From Serilophus lunatus (taxonomy: Eukaryota > Chordata > Aves > Passeriformes > Eurylaimidae): 64,000 bases of DNA. A program made the translations under genes and the position numbers. The notes under the pieces are model-generated. The model saw nothing but the letters and a program-made list of their open reading frames with translations, did not search any database and was not told the DNA's origin. Where the stretch lies: NCBI GenBank assembly GCA_013399895.1, contig VXBA01005490.1, positions 453,541 through 517,540 on the forward strand, given 5' to 3'. Below are positions 27,101-41,098 of the stretch, piece by piece; position 1 is the first letter of the stretch; every line of letters begins with the position of its first letter.

Positions 27101-27871
27101 GGTCGAATTCCCAGTGTTTTTCAAAAGTGACAGACAGGTGAACCTGATCTTGTGCAAAGCTTCACTTCACTTCTGCTGAAGCACAAGTGCAGGTCTTTTG
27201 TGCAAATGTCAACCCCACAGCAACACCCTGTTCTGCCACAGTAAACCAAACTGTACTGGTTATGTACAGCAGAGAAGTGCTATATTCCTACTTACAGTCT
27301 AAGAACACCTTTGAGGTGACGTCATGATAGAAGAGCAAAGTAAAATCAACTGCTATTTTTGTAAGATATTAGCGCTTATCTCTATATAGTTAAGGATTTG
27401 TTTATACATTTTCTCAAAATTGAGACTAAACAGAAGAGGAGAAGTTATCACCTAATATTTGTATGTAATGGTGATAGTAAATATGAGGGGGTTTTGCAGA
27501 TTTTCATTTACATGATAGGTACACTTACAGGGACCTTGGTGGTTATTTTCTGAGATTCTGGTTGCTGTCCACTTTTAAAGTAGGCACCCTTTATATTTTG
27601 TCATTTATTGTTTCTTTTTCCATGAACTATGCTTCTTATGAGCGACTAATAATTTAATAAATACATTGATTTTAAGAACTATATTCTTTAATTGGAAAAG
27701 AGACTTGCCATAGTGTTAAAGAGGAAAAGAAAAATAATAAAAATTTCCATTATGAAGTTTGATATTGCATTACTGCAACAAACTGTTTAAAAATATAGAA
27801 GAGTTTTGAAAATCAATATTTTAAAGGCTACCAAAGCATGAATTGGACCAAGTTTTCTCTGCAGGCTGTTT

Positions 27872-27889
27872 AAAAAAAAAAAAAAAAAA
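27872..27889 (+). repeat. Poly(A) run, 18 bases
   Basis: A perfect run of A in intron 3, followed by ordinary AT-rich sequence. No element body is recognised next to it. Confidence 0.85.
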
Positions 27890-30551
27890 GATAATTTTAA
27901 AACACCTATGCCCACATAAGGATCATCATTAAATAAGCCATACAAAGCCACAATTTACAAACATAGTGCTATACAGAAATGCCTGTGGATAACTTATAGA
28001 TGGAGCTGGCCTAAATTTTGTGGTTAATATTTGTAAGAGTGGCAAAATATTAAGATGTTGTCATCATAAAAATCTGAAATCAGAGAAAAGTGATTTTAAA
28101 AACACCATTACTTTCCTAGTTTTTCTCTAAAACTAATTTCCTATTACATTAAGAGAGTACAGTTACTTTTGAAAGACTTCCCGCTGTCCTCTCCTTAATT
28201 AAATACTTGCAAAAGATAATCTCCTAATCAAGCAATTAGAGAGTCCCCAAAGAGAACCAGCAAGCAACACATCTCGCACAAGGCAGAGCATGTGAACTTT
28301 TCAGTTTAGATCTTTCATATCCTGTTCTGACTCTGTCATATACAGTGTCCTGTCCCCAGTAACAGTCTGCCACAGGCCATGGCTTCCTTGCAAGTAAGGC
28401 ACTCTTAGCTCCCACGGATTTATTTTTTTTTTTCTGCAGGAGAAAAATGCCAGCTCTTTTTTGTTTTCTGCCAAGTACTGAGGTTCAGCGAATAAAGGTA
28501 AAATAATGGTCAATTACCTAAAAGATGGTAACTGGCAATTGCTACAGCACCTAATTGTCATGAGTAGATCATTCTGTTTATAAATGTTGTTCCTATGGGA
28601 TTTGACAGGTGGATAATTGTATTTTTAAGTTATTCTAGCAGTGCATCAACTTGAATTTATTATTACATGTAATTCTAATTCATATAGCAATAACCACACT
28701 ATTGACATTTCCATAATAATGATATACTTTCCAACTTACAGGCTTTTGAAATCTTTGGATGTTTAAATTCTAGTTCTTTTGGCATGTAGACAGTATGGCT
28801 GGCAACAGACTTCTAAACAAGCAGTTCCCATTGTCTTCAACAGGAAACACTAAGTATTGAGACTCTGAAAAACAATGAGCACAATAGCAAAATAGTAATT
28901 CAAATGTAAATAGGTTTTAGTTTTGTTTTGGTTTTAGATATATATTTCTAAATTAATTGGCAATTGTTTCTCTATATGAATTTGTTACACTCTGCCCAGT
29001 GAGATCTTGTTTCACAGTTTCTACCTATTCCTCTAATCTCTGAATGTGAATATTATTATTATCTCTGAACGAGTAAATTATACACCATGGACCAGATTCA
29101 ATAATGAAGTGAAAGTTGCCTGAAAGAATTAAACTTTGATGCTGGTTAAAAACAGTATTGATGCTGTAATTCTGAGCTCACAATCAGTGTTTATCTCAAA
29201 AAATTGGTTTAATTTACTGTGGGAGAAGTTGAACATTGAGAGAAAAAAGAAGAGGCATCCTTGTTTCTCAGAATTCTTTTTTACAACACATTGTAGTTCC
29301 TCTGTCTAATACTAATATATTGTTCAAGGAGAGAATATAAGCTTAATTGTTAAAGAGCAAAATGTCCTCTTCTGAATTTTAAATGAAATGTAACCTTATA
29401 AAGGGAATTTTTACTCATCTAAATTCAGTCAATTTACATTAAGTTTATAGTGATGTACTTGAAATGACAATTTGTCTTCCCTCCCATTCCCCAAGTGGTT
29501 AGCGCTCGTGCATCCTAATTAATTCATTCTAATCCTCCTGTTTGTACAGTGGGCTGGCACAGATAATCTGAAAGGTGCAAACCAGTTTCAAATTAAATAG
29601 CAAATAATGAAAGAAGGCTAAGAACATGGTAATACTATCTTCTTGGCAATTAAGTGTCTCAAATGAATAAACATTTAGAAAACCAGTAAGTATTTTCTCC
29701 AAATACTGGACTGACTCTTCCTTCAGCAAAGCATGGGAGTCACTTTTTTATCATTGCTTTGCAAGTGTAATTCGTGCCGAACATCTCAGTTACATTTCAT
29801 TTTTGGTATTGAGAACTTTCAGAATGGGTTTCTATTCCCATTTAAACAAACAGATCATTTCATGTATGGTGGGCGGAAGAAATCTCACCAGAATTAGCCA
29901 CGCTGATCTCTTCAATGAGTGTTCTTGACCTGCTTTCCTTGCAAAGTTGTTACTTCCACCCTCTCCACAATCCACTCCCTCACCTCCCTTCTTTTTGCCC
30001 TCTTCTGCAGAAGTTTGTAGGATCTGTCTCTCGTGCCCAGGAAAAAACTGTGATCAATGCCTTTTTAATATCATCTTAATTAATAGTCTTATTTTGTTTG
30101 TTTCTGAGACAGTGCTTTGTCAAGCATTCAAATGAGCATCTTCAATCATTGTTGTAAATATATTTTCTGTCTTGATCAAAGGTTAAACTTGTGGTTGGCC
30201 AATATCTTTCAGTCTTGCAGGCTAGAGCAGTGAATCACTTTGTTTTCATTCTGTTGAACCCCACGTTGCACAATGTCTGTGGTTCAGAGAAAATCATATT
30301 TCTTATGAGCTGGAAAATTAAGGTGGAACCAATGCTCTGCACTTTGGCTTTTTATTTAAACTGATAACAAACCCCACGTCTAACTACTTCCTATATTGCA
30401 GTGACTAGCAGCCTATGAAACCACAATTAAAATTTAGAAAAACACAGTTTTCGATGTCGTGTTCTGTAATTAGTTCCATATATTCTACATTAAATCATCA
30501 GAAACATCCAGTATTGCTGCATCAGTGAATGAGAAAATAAGAGACCGAGGG

Positions 30552-30574
30552 ATATTATATATATGTATATATGT
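30552..30574 (+). repeat. AT-dinucleotide-rich microsatellite
   Basis: Interrupted AT/TA repeats with two G interruptions. A similar short AT-rich stretch lies at about 31097-31114. Confidence 0.7.
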
Positions 30575-32057
30575 ACAAGCAGAAAAATACATTTCAGAGT
30601 GACAACATTAATTTTTCAAATGGGTATTAGAAAGTCTTTTACAAATAAGGGTGCATATGGGAAATTGAATGAGGAGTGCCTCTACAGGAGGCTTTAGAAC
30701 TCTTTTAAAATTGTGCTTTTGAAACACAAAATTAAAAAAACCCCTTTTTTAAAAAAAGTAACAGTAAGATATATCACTAGTTTGTGAATGGGTTAAGATT
30801 AGTGCGGTGTTAGTTTTGTGGCATTTGCAGTTGAGTATTTTGACTTTGTAGCTTTACAGCGTGGTGAATGTGAGAGAACAGAGAAGTAATGTGAACGGAG
30901 ATGAAGGCCTTTAAGCCAGTGACCTAGCAGTGCTGGTGGCAGAACTGGGGCCGTGATTGATGCCCAAAGAGACTTGCTTAAAGTGTTATAAAGAGGATTA
31001 ATGGCCTAGTTGAGAATATAAGTCAGCAAAACTTTTTATCATTTCTGTACCACCCTCACTCATACTATGTTAGCAAGCCCAAATTAATGTAATTAAATAT
31101 AAATATATATATAAACTTGATCTAGTTGAATATTTAGATTATTTAGAGAAAATTTGGCCACATATGTGGACAGTGACAGTGTTATAACAAGCTTTCAGGT
31201 CTAAAAGAAGTCAGCTGATTCACTAGCAGTCCTCAGGAGAATGATACCTGCTCTACAACTTGCTGAATTCTTTAATACTATGGGTTTATTATTTGGCAGA
31301 TATCATCTTTCCTTATATTTAGTCATTATAGTAAATTAATTGAACTATTTCAGAGATTTATTTTACTTTTAACAACATCAAGAATCACGTTGAGGCTGTT
31401 GTTAGAAGTGGTGCCTTAAAATCCAGCGTATTCTAGTTTAATGGATTTGTTCATGCAGCACAAAATTTCATGGAGACTATTAGAAATAGAACAAAGCAGT
31501 CTGCTTTTGATACATCTTTGAAGGATCAATTTTAAATAGCTTTGAAAAAGTAGACTATGGCAGAAATGCATATACTTTTATAGCTGATGCTAAAACCATC
31601 TTCTCAAATGGGTTATATTACATACTATTTTGAGGTTTCAAAGAAATTGTAAATGATACTGCCAAAGGAACTTCTGCTGCTCCCAAGAAACCAATTTTTA
31701 CTAAAACCCCGTGACTCATTAATTTTCTTCAAGGGAAAGTAGCTAAATTAAAGTCTAGAATTGAAGTAGTTTCATTTGTTTTCTTATTCTCATGGGAGTT
31801 AAGAGCTATTTTTTTTACCAAATACTCTGTATTTAGGTTTACTTGTGTGCAGTTGTTGATTTTTAATGCACCTTTAATAAATCTAAGGGCTTAAAATGGA
31901 AAAATAGTTACTGTATCCAGAAAAGCTTATGCAAGAGTTAGTTAGTAGTGCAGATTTTAAAATTATTTGGAATTAATTTGTTTCTAGAATTCAGCGTTTC
32001 TCTCAGCACAGTTTTACAGAAATGTCAAGGTTACCAGGTAGATGCTTTGTAATGAAG

Positions 32058-32520
32058 TCACAGAAATGTAAGGCTGGAAAGGAGCTCAGTGGGATCTTTT
32101 CTGAACTGTTGTCCTCTAATATAAGCAGGGAGTAGATGAACTAAACTCATTCTTGCCAGATAGTAGTACTTTTCCTGAAGTTTAGGGGGAAGGATTTCAA
32201 GATTTTCCTGGTCATCTGTTGCACTGTTTTACATAGTATGAATTTTTTTCTAATATATAGCAAAACTAATCTTTCATGCCATTGATGGACTAGGGAACAG
32301 CTGACTATCTGATGCTCTACTTATTTGTGGTCTCCTGTCAGCCTGGTCTTTTTGAGATGAAAGAAAGTTGTATCATTCAATATTTTATCATGGTTCATGC
32401 TTTTATTTTCTTCTCTCTGTTTCTCTCTGCCTGTATCTCACAAGTGCTAGAGATAAATCTGAACACCATATTTCAGCTGAAACTTCTCTGGCAGCTCAGT
32501 AGTCTGGTTTTATGCTGTTG
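32058..32520 (-). mobile_element. Ancient CR1 LINE 3'-end fragment
   Basis: The left edge reads TCACAGAAATGTAAGGCTGG, the reverse complement of a CR1 3' terminus. Colinear matches to the older amniote CR1 pattern follow: an ACTCATTCTTGCCAGATAGT block, a TTTTCTAATAT block near 32.25 kb, and an AACACCATATTTCAGCTGA block near 32.46 kb. In younger CR1 copies the last block corresponds to the stretch translated as ECCVQFWAP-like reverse transcriptase sequence. Every block is heavily diverged and no frame is open, so this copy is far older than the CR1s at 40-42 kb. The right edge is approximate. Confidence 0.6.
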
Positions 32521-32770
32521 CTCTGAATATATCTGAATAGATTTACCTTTTTCATACCAGGGTCATGTTTTGTCTTATTCAGGTTTTAGTCTCCTGTAAC
32601 ACTGTTTATTGTAATTCAAACTCTGTACTTATGATTTTGTATTTATGCTTTTAATTTTATGTTTTACTCCCAAAAGCAAGGGATCTTAAAATATTTTTTC
32701 TTAGCTGTCTCTTAGGCATACTTTACCAATTAACTTTGCCTTTTACTTATTGTGTAATCAAATATACGAG

Positions 32771-32813
32771 TATATGGGTATATATGAGTGTGTGTATGTA
32801 TATATATATATAC
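32771..32813 (+). repeat. TA/TG microsatellite
   Basis: Interrupted TATA, TATGAG, TGTGTATG and perfect (TA)6-type units. It lies about 250 bp after the ancient CR1 and shows no element structure. Confidence 0.75.
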
Positions 32814-35346
32814 AGACTTGTATATTTCTGTGCATAATATATATCAAAGTATAATGAGGTAACACGAGATAAAGATTAAGAGATGTAGATAGTGGAAAAT
32901 ATAAGAGACAGAGCTGAACATTAAGTGTGTGTCAGGACAACATTATGGTTAGCAGAATAGGGCTATAATAGCTAGCTCACAAATTTTAAATCTAGCATGT
33001 TCAAAAGCTGTGAGAATCTTTATGTGAACAACATACCCATAGTCCCAACTATGCTTTTTGGGTTCTGATATGTATGCTACATATAAAATAAATTTAAATA
33101 TGACAAGTACAGAACAGAAAATATTTTTCTTTATAAATCTTAAAATATAGTACATTTCTAATATGTTTGATCAAGCTAAGAATGGATACATGAGGACAGA
33201 GATGAGGCTCCTTCCTTGTAAAGCAATGCTTTGTTCAAAGACTTTACCTTCCAGGCAGGACAAGCTGTGATTTGCAGTGTCTGCCGTACAGGAATGTTGG
33301 GTGTGTTCCTTTTATTGTGATAAGAAATGAACAGAAATGTATTGTGGAATGCAATTTAACATGTATACTGAAGGATCAAATTAAAGTTGCATGCACTGTA
33401 GAAGTAATTTTCATTGTCCTTGACAAATACACTTTCTAGCTGTAATAAGTGGGCATTCCTAGTGTTTAGCGTTTGATGAACCTCCTATGAATGTGCTGAG
33501 ATAAAGATTTTCCTGAGAAGAGCTACCCATTTCCAATTAGGAAGTTCCTAGAGGGAACTTAAAGAACAGTTTCTGTTGTTTTGTTTGATTCAGCTTTTAT
33601 ATGTATTTTGGGTAAAATGAATAACTTAAAAAAGGGTTTTCAGACATGATGTCCTTTAAAACTATGGCTGACCACATCCTTGTCAACTACTGCCTGTCAA
33701 GTAAGAACTAAAGCTTTGTATACAAAAAAATTAAAAACAAAAAAAAGAGGCTTCTATGAATCGTAAATGTAGCAAATAGGAATGTTTCCTGATTGAATTT
33801 TAGGTGTGTCTGTAAACGTACTGATTAATAATCACCGTAACTCCATTTGCAATAAGATCTGAGCAAAGTTTAAAAAAAAATTGACTATATCTGCGAGCCC
33901 ACTGCAACCTGATTGTGAGAATCTCCTTTTTCATTGACTCATTCATGTACTAAGGCTCTTAATTTACTGCTAGTTCAACTACAATGTTACTTCTTTATTT
34001 AGATGATAGTTTCACATTTAAGCATAATTGAGTCTATTCTGTTCTCCTGATTTAAGTAAAAGCAATTCCATATTTCAGCCTGCAATAGGTAGTATACTGG
34101 ACTTGAATAGTACCAAATTTCCAGGGAAAGAAGCTAAACTGCATTGCGATTGATAGGTTTGTCCTGTTCTACTAAGTTCACCTAATTCTTGGAGCCAGGA
34201 TCTCTGTACATTGAACATGACTTCTGATCTGAACTGCAAAAAAATTATTAGGATATCTTTATAAATACCAAGAGGAGAGGATCTTTCTTGCTCTCAGTTT
34301 TTGATATATAAACCTTTATACACTTTCCCTTTTAGAAGGGAATTTCAGGTGTAATGTAAGATTCGTCAAAGTAGGACAACCTAGAAAATTACATTTGAGT
34401 TTCTATTCACAAAATGAAGGTAAAAGCATTTGTTTATGCCAGCATTTGTAAAAAACACTTCTTACTCAGCTGTCTACTTGTTTATATATTCAAGCATATT
34501 TGAACATCCATGAAAGAATATTTAGTGCAAAACCTTGTTAATACTCTTTGAAACAGTCATGAAATATCCTACTGCACAAGCACAATTCAAGCATAAAACA
34601 AAAAACAAGTTACCTCAAGAGCTTATATTTGAAACATAGATAAGTAACTGTTGATATATTCAGAAATCCAAACAGCAAACAAATATAGAATTAGTTTTGG
34701 AAGGATCTCTGTAGAGTTCTACTTTAGCGCCTCAGTATGAGGAGAAAACATCACATATATTGGAAAATACAGCAAGTAATCAATAGAGTTCTGCCCTGGA
34801 AATGGTACAAGACTGCAGATGGCCTTTTAACAATCCAATAGATTAAGCAGAGAAGTTTAAATGTCCTTAAATATAGTGGTGAATGGTTAGTAAGGAAGAG
34901 TTGAACGGAAGGCACTAAGAGAGGGAGAACAGAGTTACTACTTAGAAACGTTGTGTTTTCAGAACTTTACATCCAGGGATCAGCAGCAGTCCCATGCGAT
35001 GTGAATAGTTAATTACTTGTTATGAACAGATGGTACTGTGACATCCTCTACAAGTGATTCACCCAAACTTGTAGCAAACACTTACAGAAGATGTTCCATT
35101 GCTCATTCCACATGTTGCACGTTTCACATACGTTGCGTTCCACATGTTGCAACTATTTATTGTAACTGCTAATTTTTTGGGGGACAGTTCTGTGAATACA
35201 AAAACTAAAATGCTATCAGACCTGAAGTTTGATTTCTTAGATATTGAGTTTTTTACCTGTTTTACTGCAAGTGCAAGACACATTACAGGACTTTCTCCAA
35301 AAAAACAGATTTTATTAGATTGTGATGAGAAAACCTTATGTAATAT

Positions 35347-35420
35347 GGTAATATTAATTAATTATTAATAATAATATATGCAATATCAATTATGTAATAA
35401 ATAATAAATAATGTCAATTA
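35347..35420 (+). repeat. A/T-only low-complexity tract
   Basis: About 75 bases of TTAAT/AATAAT units with very few C or G. It contains several AATAAA and TAATTA words that arise from composition. Confidence 0.75.
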
Positions 35421-38150
35421 TTTGGGGGCTTCATTTTGCTTATACAAAATCTATACAAAATCTGAGTCTACTTTCAGTCATTTTATCAAATACTTTATCT
35501 GTATAAACACACAGTTCATACTCTTTAAAATGCATATATAGATGTTAGTATTTCCCATGGTCTGACTTAGACTAAATATTTCTATTAAGCATTTAAATTG
35601 TACAAGACATAACACTATTTACTGGGCTTTAACTTTTTAAAGTTGTAGTTACAGTCTTTCTATGTGCATATGTATGAGGTACAAGAACAGCTAGGGAAGG
35701 GTATGAAGGGTAGACTTACTTTTTGCTTCTGCTGCATATATACATAGTTATATGGAGTAGGAGAGTTCACTGTAAATTTTGTTTTAAGTTTTATTTAGAA
35801 CAGAGAAATGTATAAACAAGGAGAGAGTGCTCACTAAAAATTAAGATCTTAAGTGTAGTTATGGTTTAAATATTACTCTGCCACAAGTATATTTAATAGG
35901 AACCCAACTCAGGGATAATAAAGGTAAAATTAGTTCACATATCTACAGACATTTGAAAACAATAAAAAAAGACAAATTGTTTGATGAAGGAACTCTAGAT
36001 TAAAACTGACATACTGATTCCACTTTGAAACTTCTTGTCTTGAGGGTAGTCTATGTCATGTTGTTCTATACTATTAGACCTGATTTTGTCACAGGATAAG
36101 TGTTTAATTTTAAATCCTCCTGTTCAACTCAGCAGAGTTCAACTTCATAAGGCCCTACTTTCAGGTATGACCTGAAAGGCTTTGTTTACTGAGTCAAAAT
36201 GTGTCCAAGTCATGAGAAGACCTGTATTACTTGAGTCTTCTATCTAAAATCTTTTTATTCATTACTACGTCCACAAATTCCTAATGCAAGCAAATATAAC
36301 TAAAAACTCATGGGAAAAGTTGAAAGGCATAAAAATTTTACTTCCATTACAACCAGCTGGCTGAATCTGCTGAATCTGATTTTAGGGGTTGCAGGGATTG
36401 TATGCTTCATGGTTTGAAACCTCTGCAGTTGCCAGAGATGCTGGTGATGCGGCTTTCAAGCGGAATCTTTTATATAATTCTTTTCTTAATTACCTGAAAG
36501 AATTAGTCAGTGAATGAAAGTACTTATCAAGAAGAATACAAGAATCACTGAATCATTCTGTAGAATTTACTGAATTACTTTCAGTAATGGAGAGACAGGA
36601 GAGAGAAATTTGGTAATTTTGTAGTGCTTATGAAATACCTATAAATTAGCATGCACTGCCTCAGTGAGATTTACCAGATGCAAATCAACAATTCTCCATG
36701 CAACCACATCCAAGCCGTAGTTGTCTGTGTCTACACATTTCCTAGGAACAGAAACCTTTACAATGATCATGATGAAGTCTAGTGGCAATAAGATCTTCCA
36801 TGCAATACGTTACTGTGACCTTTAGTTTTCTTCTTTCTGACTTTAGAATGAATTAGTGTGGATTATTACTGATGCATGTGATCACAGGAAAAAGCAAAAT
36901 GTATTTTTATACATATGTAAACACAACTGTATATGTACACATGTATCCTTATAAATATTTATGATGAGAACTAACCAATCACTAAAGTTTTTTTGAAAAT
37001 GGGTTTCAGAGATTATTGCTGTTGATGGCATCCTCTGAGAGTTAATGAACTTGCTCTAGATGTCATCTATGTCTTCACAAGTGCCTCTCACACCTATTAT
37101 GTGTGTTTCTAAAGGTGTCAGCATGGACAGGCTTCAGGCAAAAAGCAGCAATTTGCCAGAACACTGATGATTAGTGACATCCTGTGCTGTTTCCATGCTG
37201 CTAATTTCTTTGAGAACATATCCCAGTTGTTTCCAGCACAATTAGAATTCCGGGTCTTCTCTGTGGACTGCACAGAAAGTCTGCGTGGGGGTACATTTAA
37301 AAATCTTCAAAAAACATTTTCTCTCAAAAGTTTAACCCGAATTAAAAATTAGGCTGTTAGTTAAGCTAGTAGACTGTTAACCAACGCTACTTTTCACATC
37401 TTTATTCTTTTGTTCACACCTGTGACAGACAAAGACAGAAAGGCGTGAATGCGTTCATTTTCCCTTGTGATCTTTGTGATCTTTCTCCTCTTGGTGGTTA
37501 TGAAGGATAGAAATTACGCATGTTTGGGAAAGCAGTCCTCGAAGTGCTGCAATAAAAATATGGATCTGGAGTTCAGAAAGCCATCTCTGGCTTTAAGATG
37601 TAAATTGGTGCAAACGCATGTGTGAATACTCAGCAAATAAGGTCTTCCTGAGTTAAAAAGAAAATCCTGCATGCATATGAAGAGAGACTGGACAAACTTT
37701 TGGTAAGAGGTTGTAGCACACTATAGGAACAGAAAACTTAGGGAGCCTGTGAAAGGCAGAGAGCTGGAGGCTTAGAAAAGAGTAGAGCTGTCATCCTGCA
37801 ATTTGGTTCTCATCTGCAGTAGCTGATTAAATTGAGGAAGGTTGGTACCCCTACCTGAGTTACATTTGACTGACAGAAATTAGAGGATAGCTGAATGACA
37901 TGTATATTTAATTCAATGCCACTGGAACTTGTTTTACCAGACCCACTTACTTAGCAGCCCCATAATGTTGTATCTCTCATGCAACCATCCTTGCTGCTGT
38001 GACAGTAACTTCAGCTAAAGTAGTAAAAACTGCTGCAGTGGATGGGAACTGTGACAGCCTTCCTGGCTTCCATCTTTTCCATGTGCAATCAAACATCCAT
38101 GCCTTATTCTCTGGTTTTGGCAGCCTAAATTGGTTGTTTGCCTCTGCACC

Positions 38151-38166
38151 TTTTTTTTTTTTTTTN
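38151..38166 (+). repeat. Poly(T) run ending in an ambiguous base N
   Basis: Fifteen T are followed by a single N at 38166, the only ambiguous base I noticed in the window. The N marks an uncertain homopolymer length or base in the assembly, not biology. Confidence 0.9.
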
Positions 38167-40464
38167 TACTGAAGGCAGGAGAAGAGAATCCTGGAACTTG
38201 ATTTCTGTACTTAGATGTTTGCACATAGGCCCAGCTGCAGATCATCTCCTCTTCCTTCTACGCGGCAAGTTGAACAGGACTAACATTGTGCATAGCGGTG
38301 GTGCAGGTTAATGTTGCACAAAGAAGATGTCTTTATGAGTGAGACACTCAGAAATGCTTTTTATGTACTGTATACATGCAAGCAAGTAAAAGTTTGTGCT
38401 TTTTCAGGTAGGTCAGGATTTCTAGAGGCTTTTCACACCTATTACTGCGTGTACTTACGCGAGAAAAGAAAGAGCAATTGTTACATGGAGAAACTTGTGC
38501 ATCCTCAGGGCAAACTCGGAAAGAGTTGGATATCTGCTTTCTCTCATAGCTTCTAATGATGCTAGGGAGGACTACCTGTGACTATAAAGAAGGAAAACAG
38601 GCTTTTTTTTTATATATTACAAGAATGTGCATGTACTCTAAGTTTCAAGCACATATCTTTAAATCTAAGCAGGATTTGGAGTATTCTTGTGTAATAATTA
38701 GGAAATAAAAAAGACGGAAGGATATTTCATTAGAAGAAATATGTAATTTCTTTCAAAGTTCTGATCCTAGTTGGGTTTCAGAGGAGAGGAGGTTCCTTTG
38801 AGATTTTGTTTGTTATAGAGTCCCTTCTAGTCTGATTAAACCATAGTAATATTTAGTTATTTCTCCAAACTGTGCCAATTAATGAATGGATTGTCACTCA
38901 GAAACTGCTCGACAATGTTTTCTTTGAGACAAGAAATGAAAAAAAAAAGTAGGGATTTCTTTTCTGGGGAGCTAGTTATTTTAGACATATTATTCACTAC
39001 TTGTAAGTGTCCTGTCATGCCAAGTATTTGACTCACTTGTTTTTGTTTTTCCAGTCTTAACTCAGTGATTGCATTATTAAACGTAAGTTGTTACTCCTGG
39101 CAGAAGCAACCTAACAATATTATTTCTTTCCTCTCCTTTAAGAAGAAGAGGGAAGCATTAGTACCTTGACAGTGCTATTCTAAGAAATAGGAACAAAATA
39201 AAGCTTTATCTTCGGTTGTGATAGTGTAGATTATAGGTGAGTGCTGTTTCCTTCTGAATCATTCATCAGTGCAAGGAAAGAACAGATGGATAGTGGTAAA
39301 CAGGAAAGGTTATAACATCCAGTCTCGTATCCAAATTGATACCTGGTCTCTGTCTTACATACTTCTGGATTATTCGGGTAAACTAATAATGACCATCTAA
39401 TGAAAGTTGGTTGCATTCTTCTTTTACAGAACTTGTGAGATCAAGGAATTGTCTTTATGCTCTTTTTACAGATTTGATAAGGCTGTGTCACAAACTTGTA
39501 TGCTGAGAAATTCCTGGTGCCAGAGTGGATCTAAAAATGTGTTTGTTTTAGCAGCTGTTGTTCTTTTGGGTGTGATGGCTTAGCTGTTGGAGCTCTACGC
39601 TGTGAATAAGATTGTTGTTCTTTTTCAGAAAGATTATCGCTTGTTTATTATGCAGCCACATACAGTCATGCTGGCCTAGCAAGGAGGTGCTATTTCTAGA
39701 TGCTTTACAATATGAAGCTCTGGAATACATACGGTGTTCAGGATAACACTGGGAATATATGTCAGAGGAAAAAAATAACCACAAGTCTTCAAATAAGCTA
39801 CATTTTGTATAATGTTTTAGATCTGAACTTCAACTAGATAATTTTAAATTCATTTGTTGAAGGTTTTGTTCAGATCTGCTGCTTCAGATATATTAGTGTC
39901 CTACTCGTTGATGAAGAAGTTAGATGAGTAGCATTGATTCCTTTAATAAGACACAGCTAACATTGTGAGCACCATAAAATGCATTTTAATCCCTAAATTT
40001 TTTCTGGGGTATTGTTGTTATATGTGATGTTCAGGGCTGGCTAGTCTTGTGATGTTAGCCTTTATATTATTTCCATCCTTTATTCCAGGCCCATATCTTA
40101 AACTGTTAGTAAATTTTGTCTACATTTGTAAACAACTTAGGAAATTTCTATAAACTATTTGTTTTGATAGAATGACCTGAACCTACAGAAATACAATATA
40201 AACCGACCTAGTAAATTCTTTTTGATCCAACACTAATTGTCATTCTTGGCTGTTCTACAGACCACCAGAAGCCCTATGTTTTCTGCTCTGGTTTTCATCA
40301 TGAGTCAGTTGAACTAACAGTAAAGATGCAACTGTTTGGCCCTGTCTTGGTTTTAAACATATTTATGCTTATTAGAGTAAACTGAAATTGTATCCTGGGC
40401 AGAAAATCAGAAACCATGGAATGTTTCTTACTAGAGGAATCACATTAAAACACAGAACTTGCTG

Positions 40465-41098
40465 ATCACAGAATCACAGAATCACTAGGTTGGAAGAGAC
40501 CTCCAAGATCATCTAGTCCAACCCTTACCCTAGAACCTCAACTAGACTAGACTATGTCACCAAGTGCCACATCCAGCCTTTTTTTAAACACATCCAGGGA
40601 TGGTGACTCCACCACCTCCCCGGGCAGTCCACTCCACAACTTTATTACTCTTTCTGTGAAAAACTTCTTCCTAATATCTAACCTATACCTCCCTTGATGC
40701 AGCTTGAGACTGTGTCCTCTCGTTCTGTCAGTTGCTGCCCGGTGAAAGAGACCAACCCCCACCTGACTACAGCCTCCTTTCAGGAAGTTGTAGAGAGCGA
40801 TAAGGTCACCTCTGAGCCTCCTTTTCTCCAGGCTAAACAGTTCCAACTCCCTCAATCGTTCCTCGTAGGGCTTGTGCTCCATACCCTCCACCAACCTCGT
40901 TGCTCTCCTCTGGACACGCTCAATCATCTCCACGTCCTTCCTAAACTGAGGGGCCCAGAACTGGACACAGTACTCCAGGTGCGGTCTCACCAGTGCCGAG
41001 TACAGAGGCAGAATAACCCCCCTGCTCCTGCTGGCCACACCGTTCCTAATGCAGGCCAGGATGCCATTGGCCTTCTTGGCCATCAGGGCACACTGCTG
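40465..41098 (-). mobile_element. CR1 LINE, 5'-truncated, with open reverse-transcriptase C-terminus
   Basis: Read on the minus strand, this is the last 630 bases or so of a CR1 retrotransposon. It ends in two tandem ATTCTGTG-type units (GTGATTCTGTGATTCTGTGAT), the typical CR1 3' terminus. Minus-strand frame 41083-40547 is open for 178 codons. It starts MAKKANGILACIRNGVASRS and contains RPHLEYCVQFWAP and LRELELFSLEKRRL, conserved in the C-terminal part of CR1 ORF2 downstream of the reverse-transcriptase catalytic core. The endonuclease, the catalytic YADD region and ORF1 are missing, so the copy cannot move. The open frame indicates a younger insertion than its neighbours. It lies antisense within PDGFC intron 3. 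Confidence 0.93.

Noticed and set aside
27101..27112. B-box-like GGTCGAATTCC suggesting another tRNA-derived SINE
   Set aside because: It differs from GGTTCGANTCC by a missing T and an extra T, and no A box lies at the right distance upstream.
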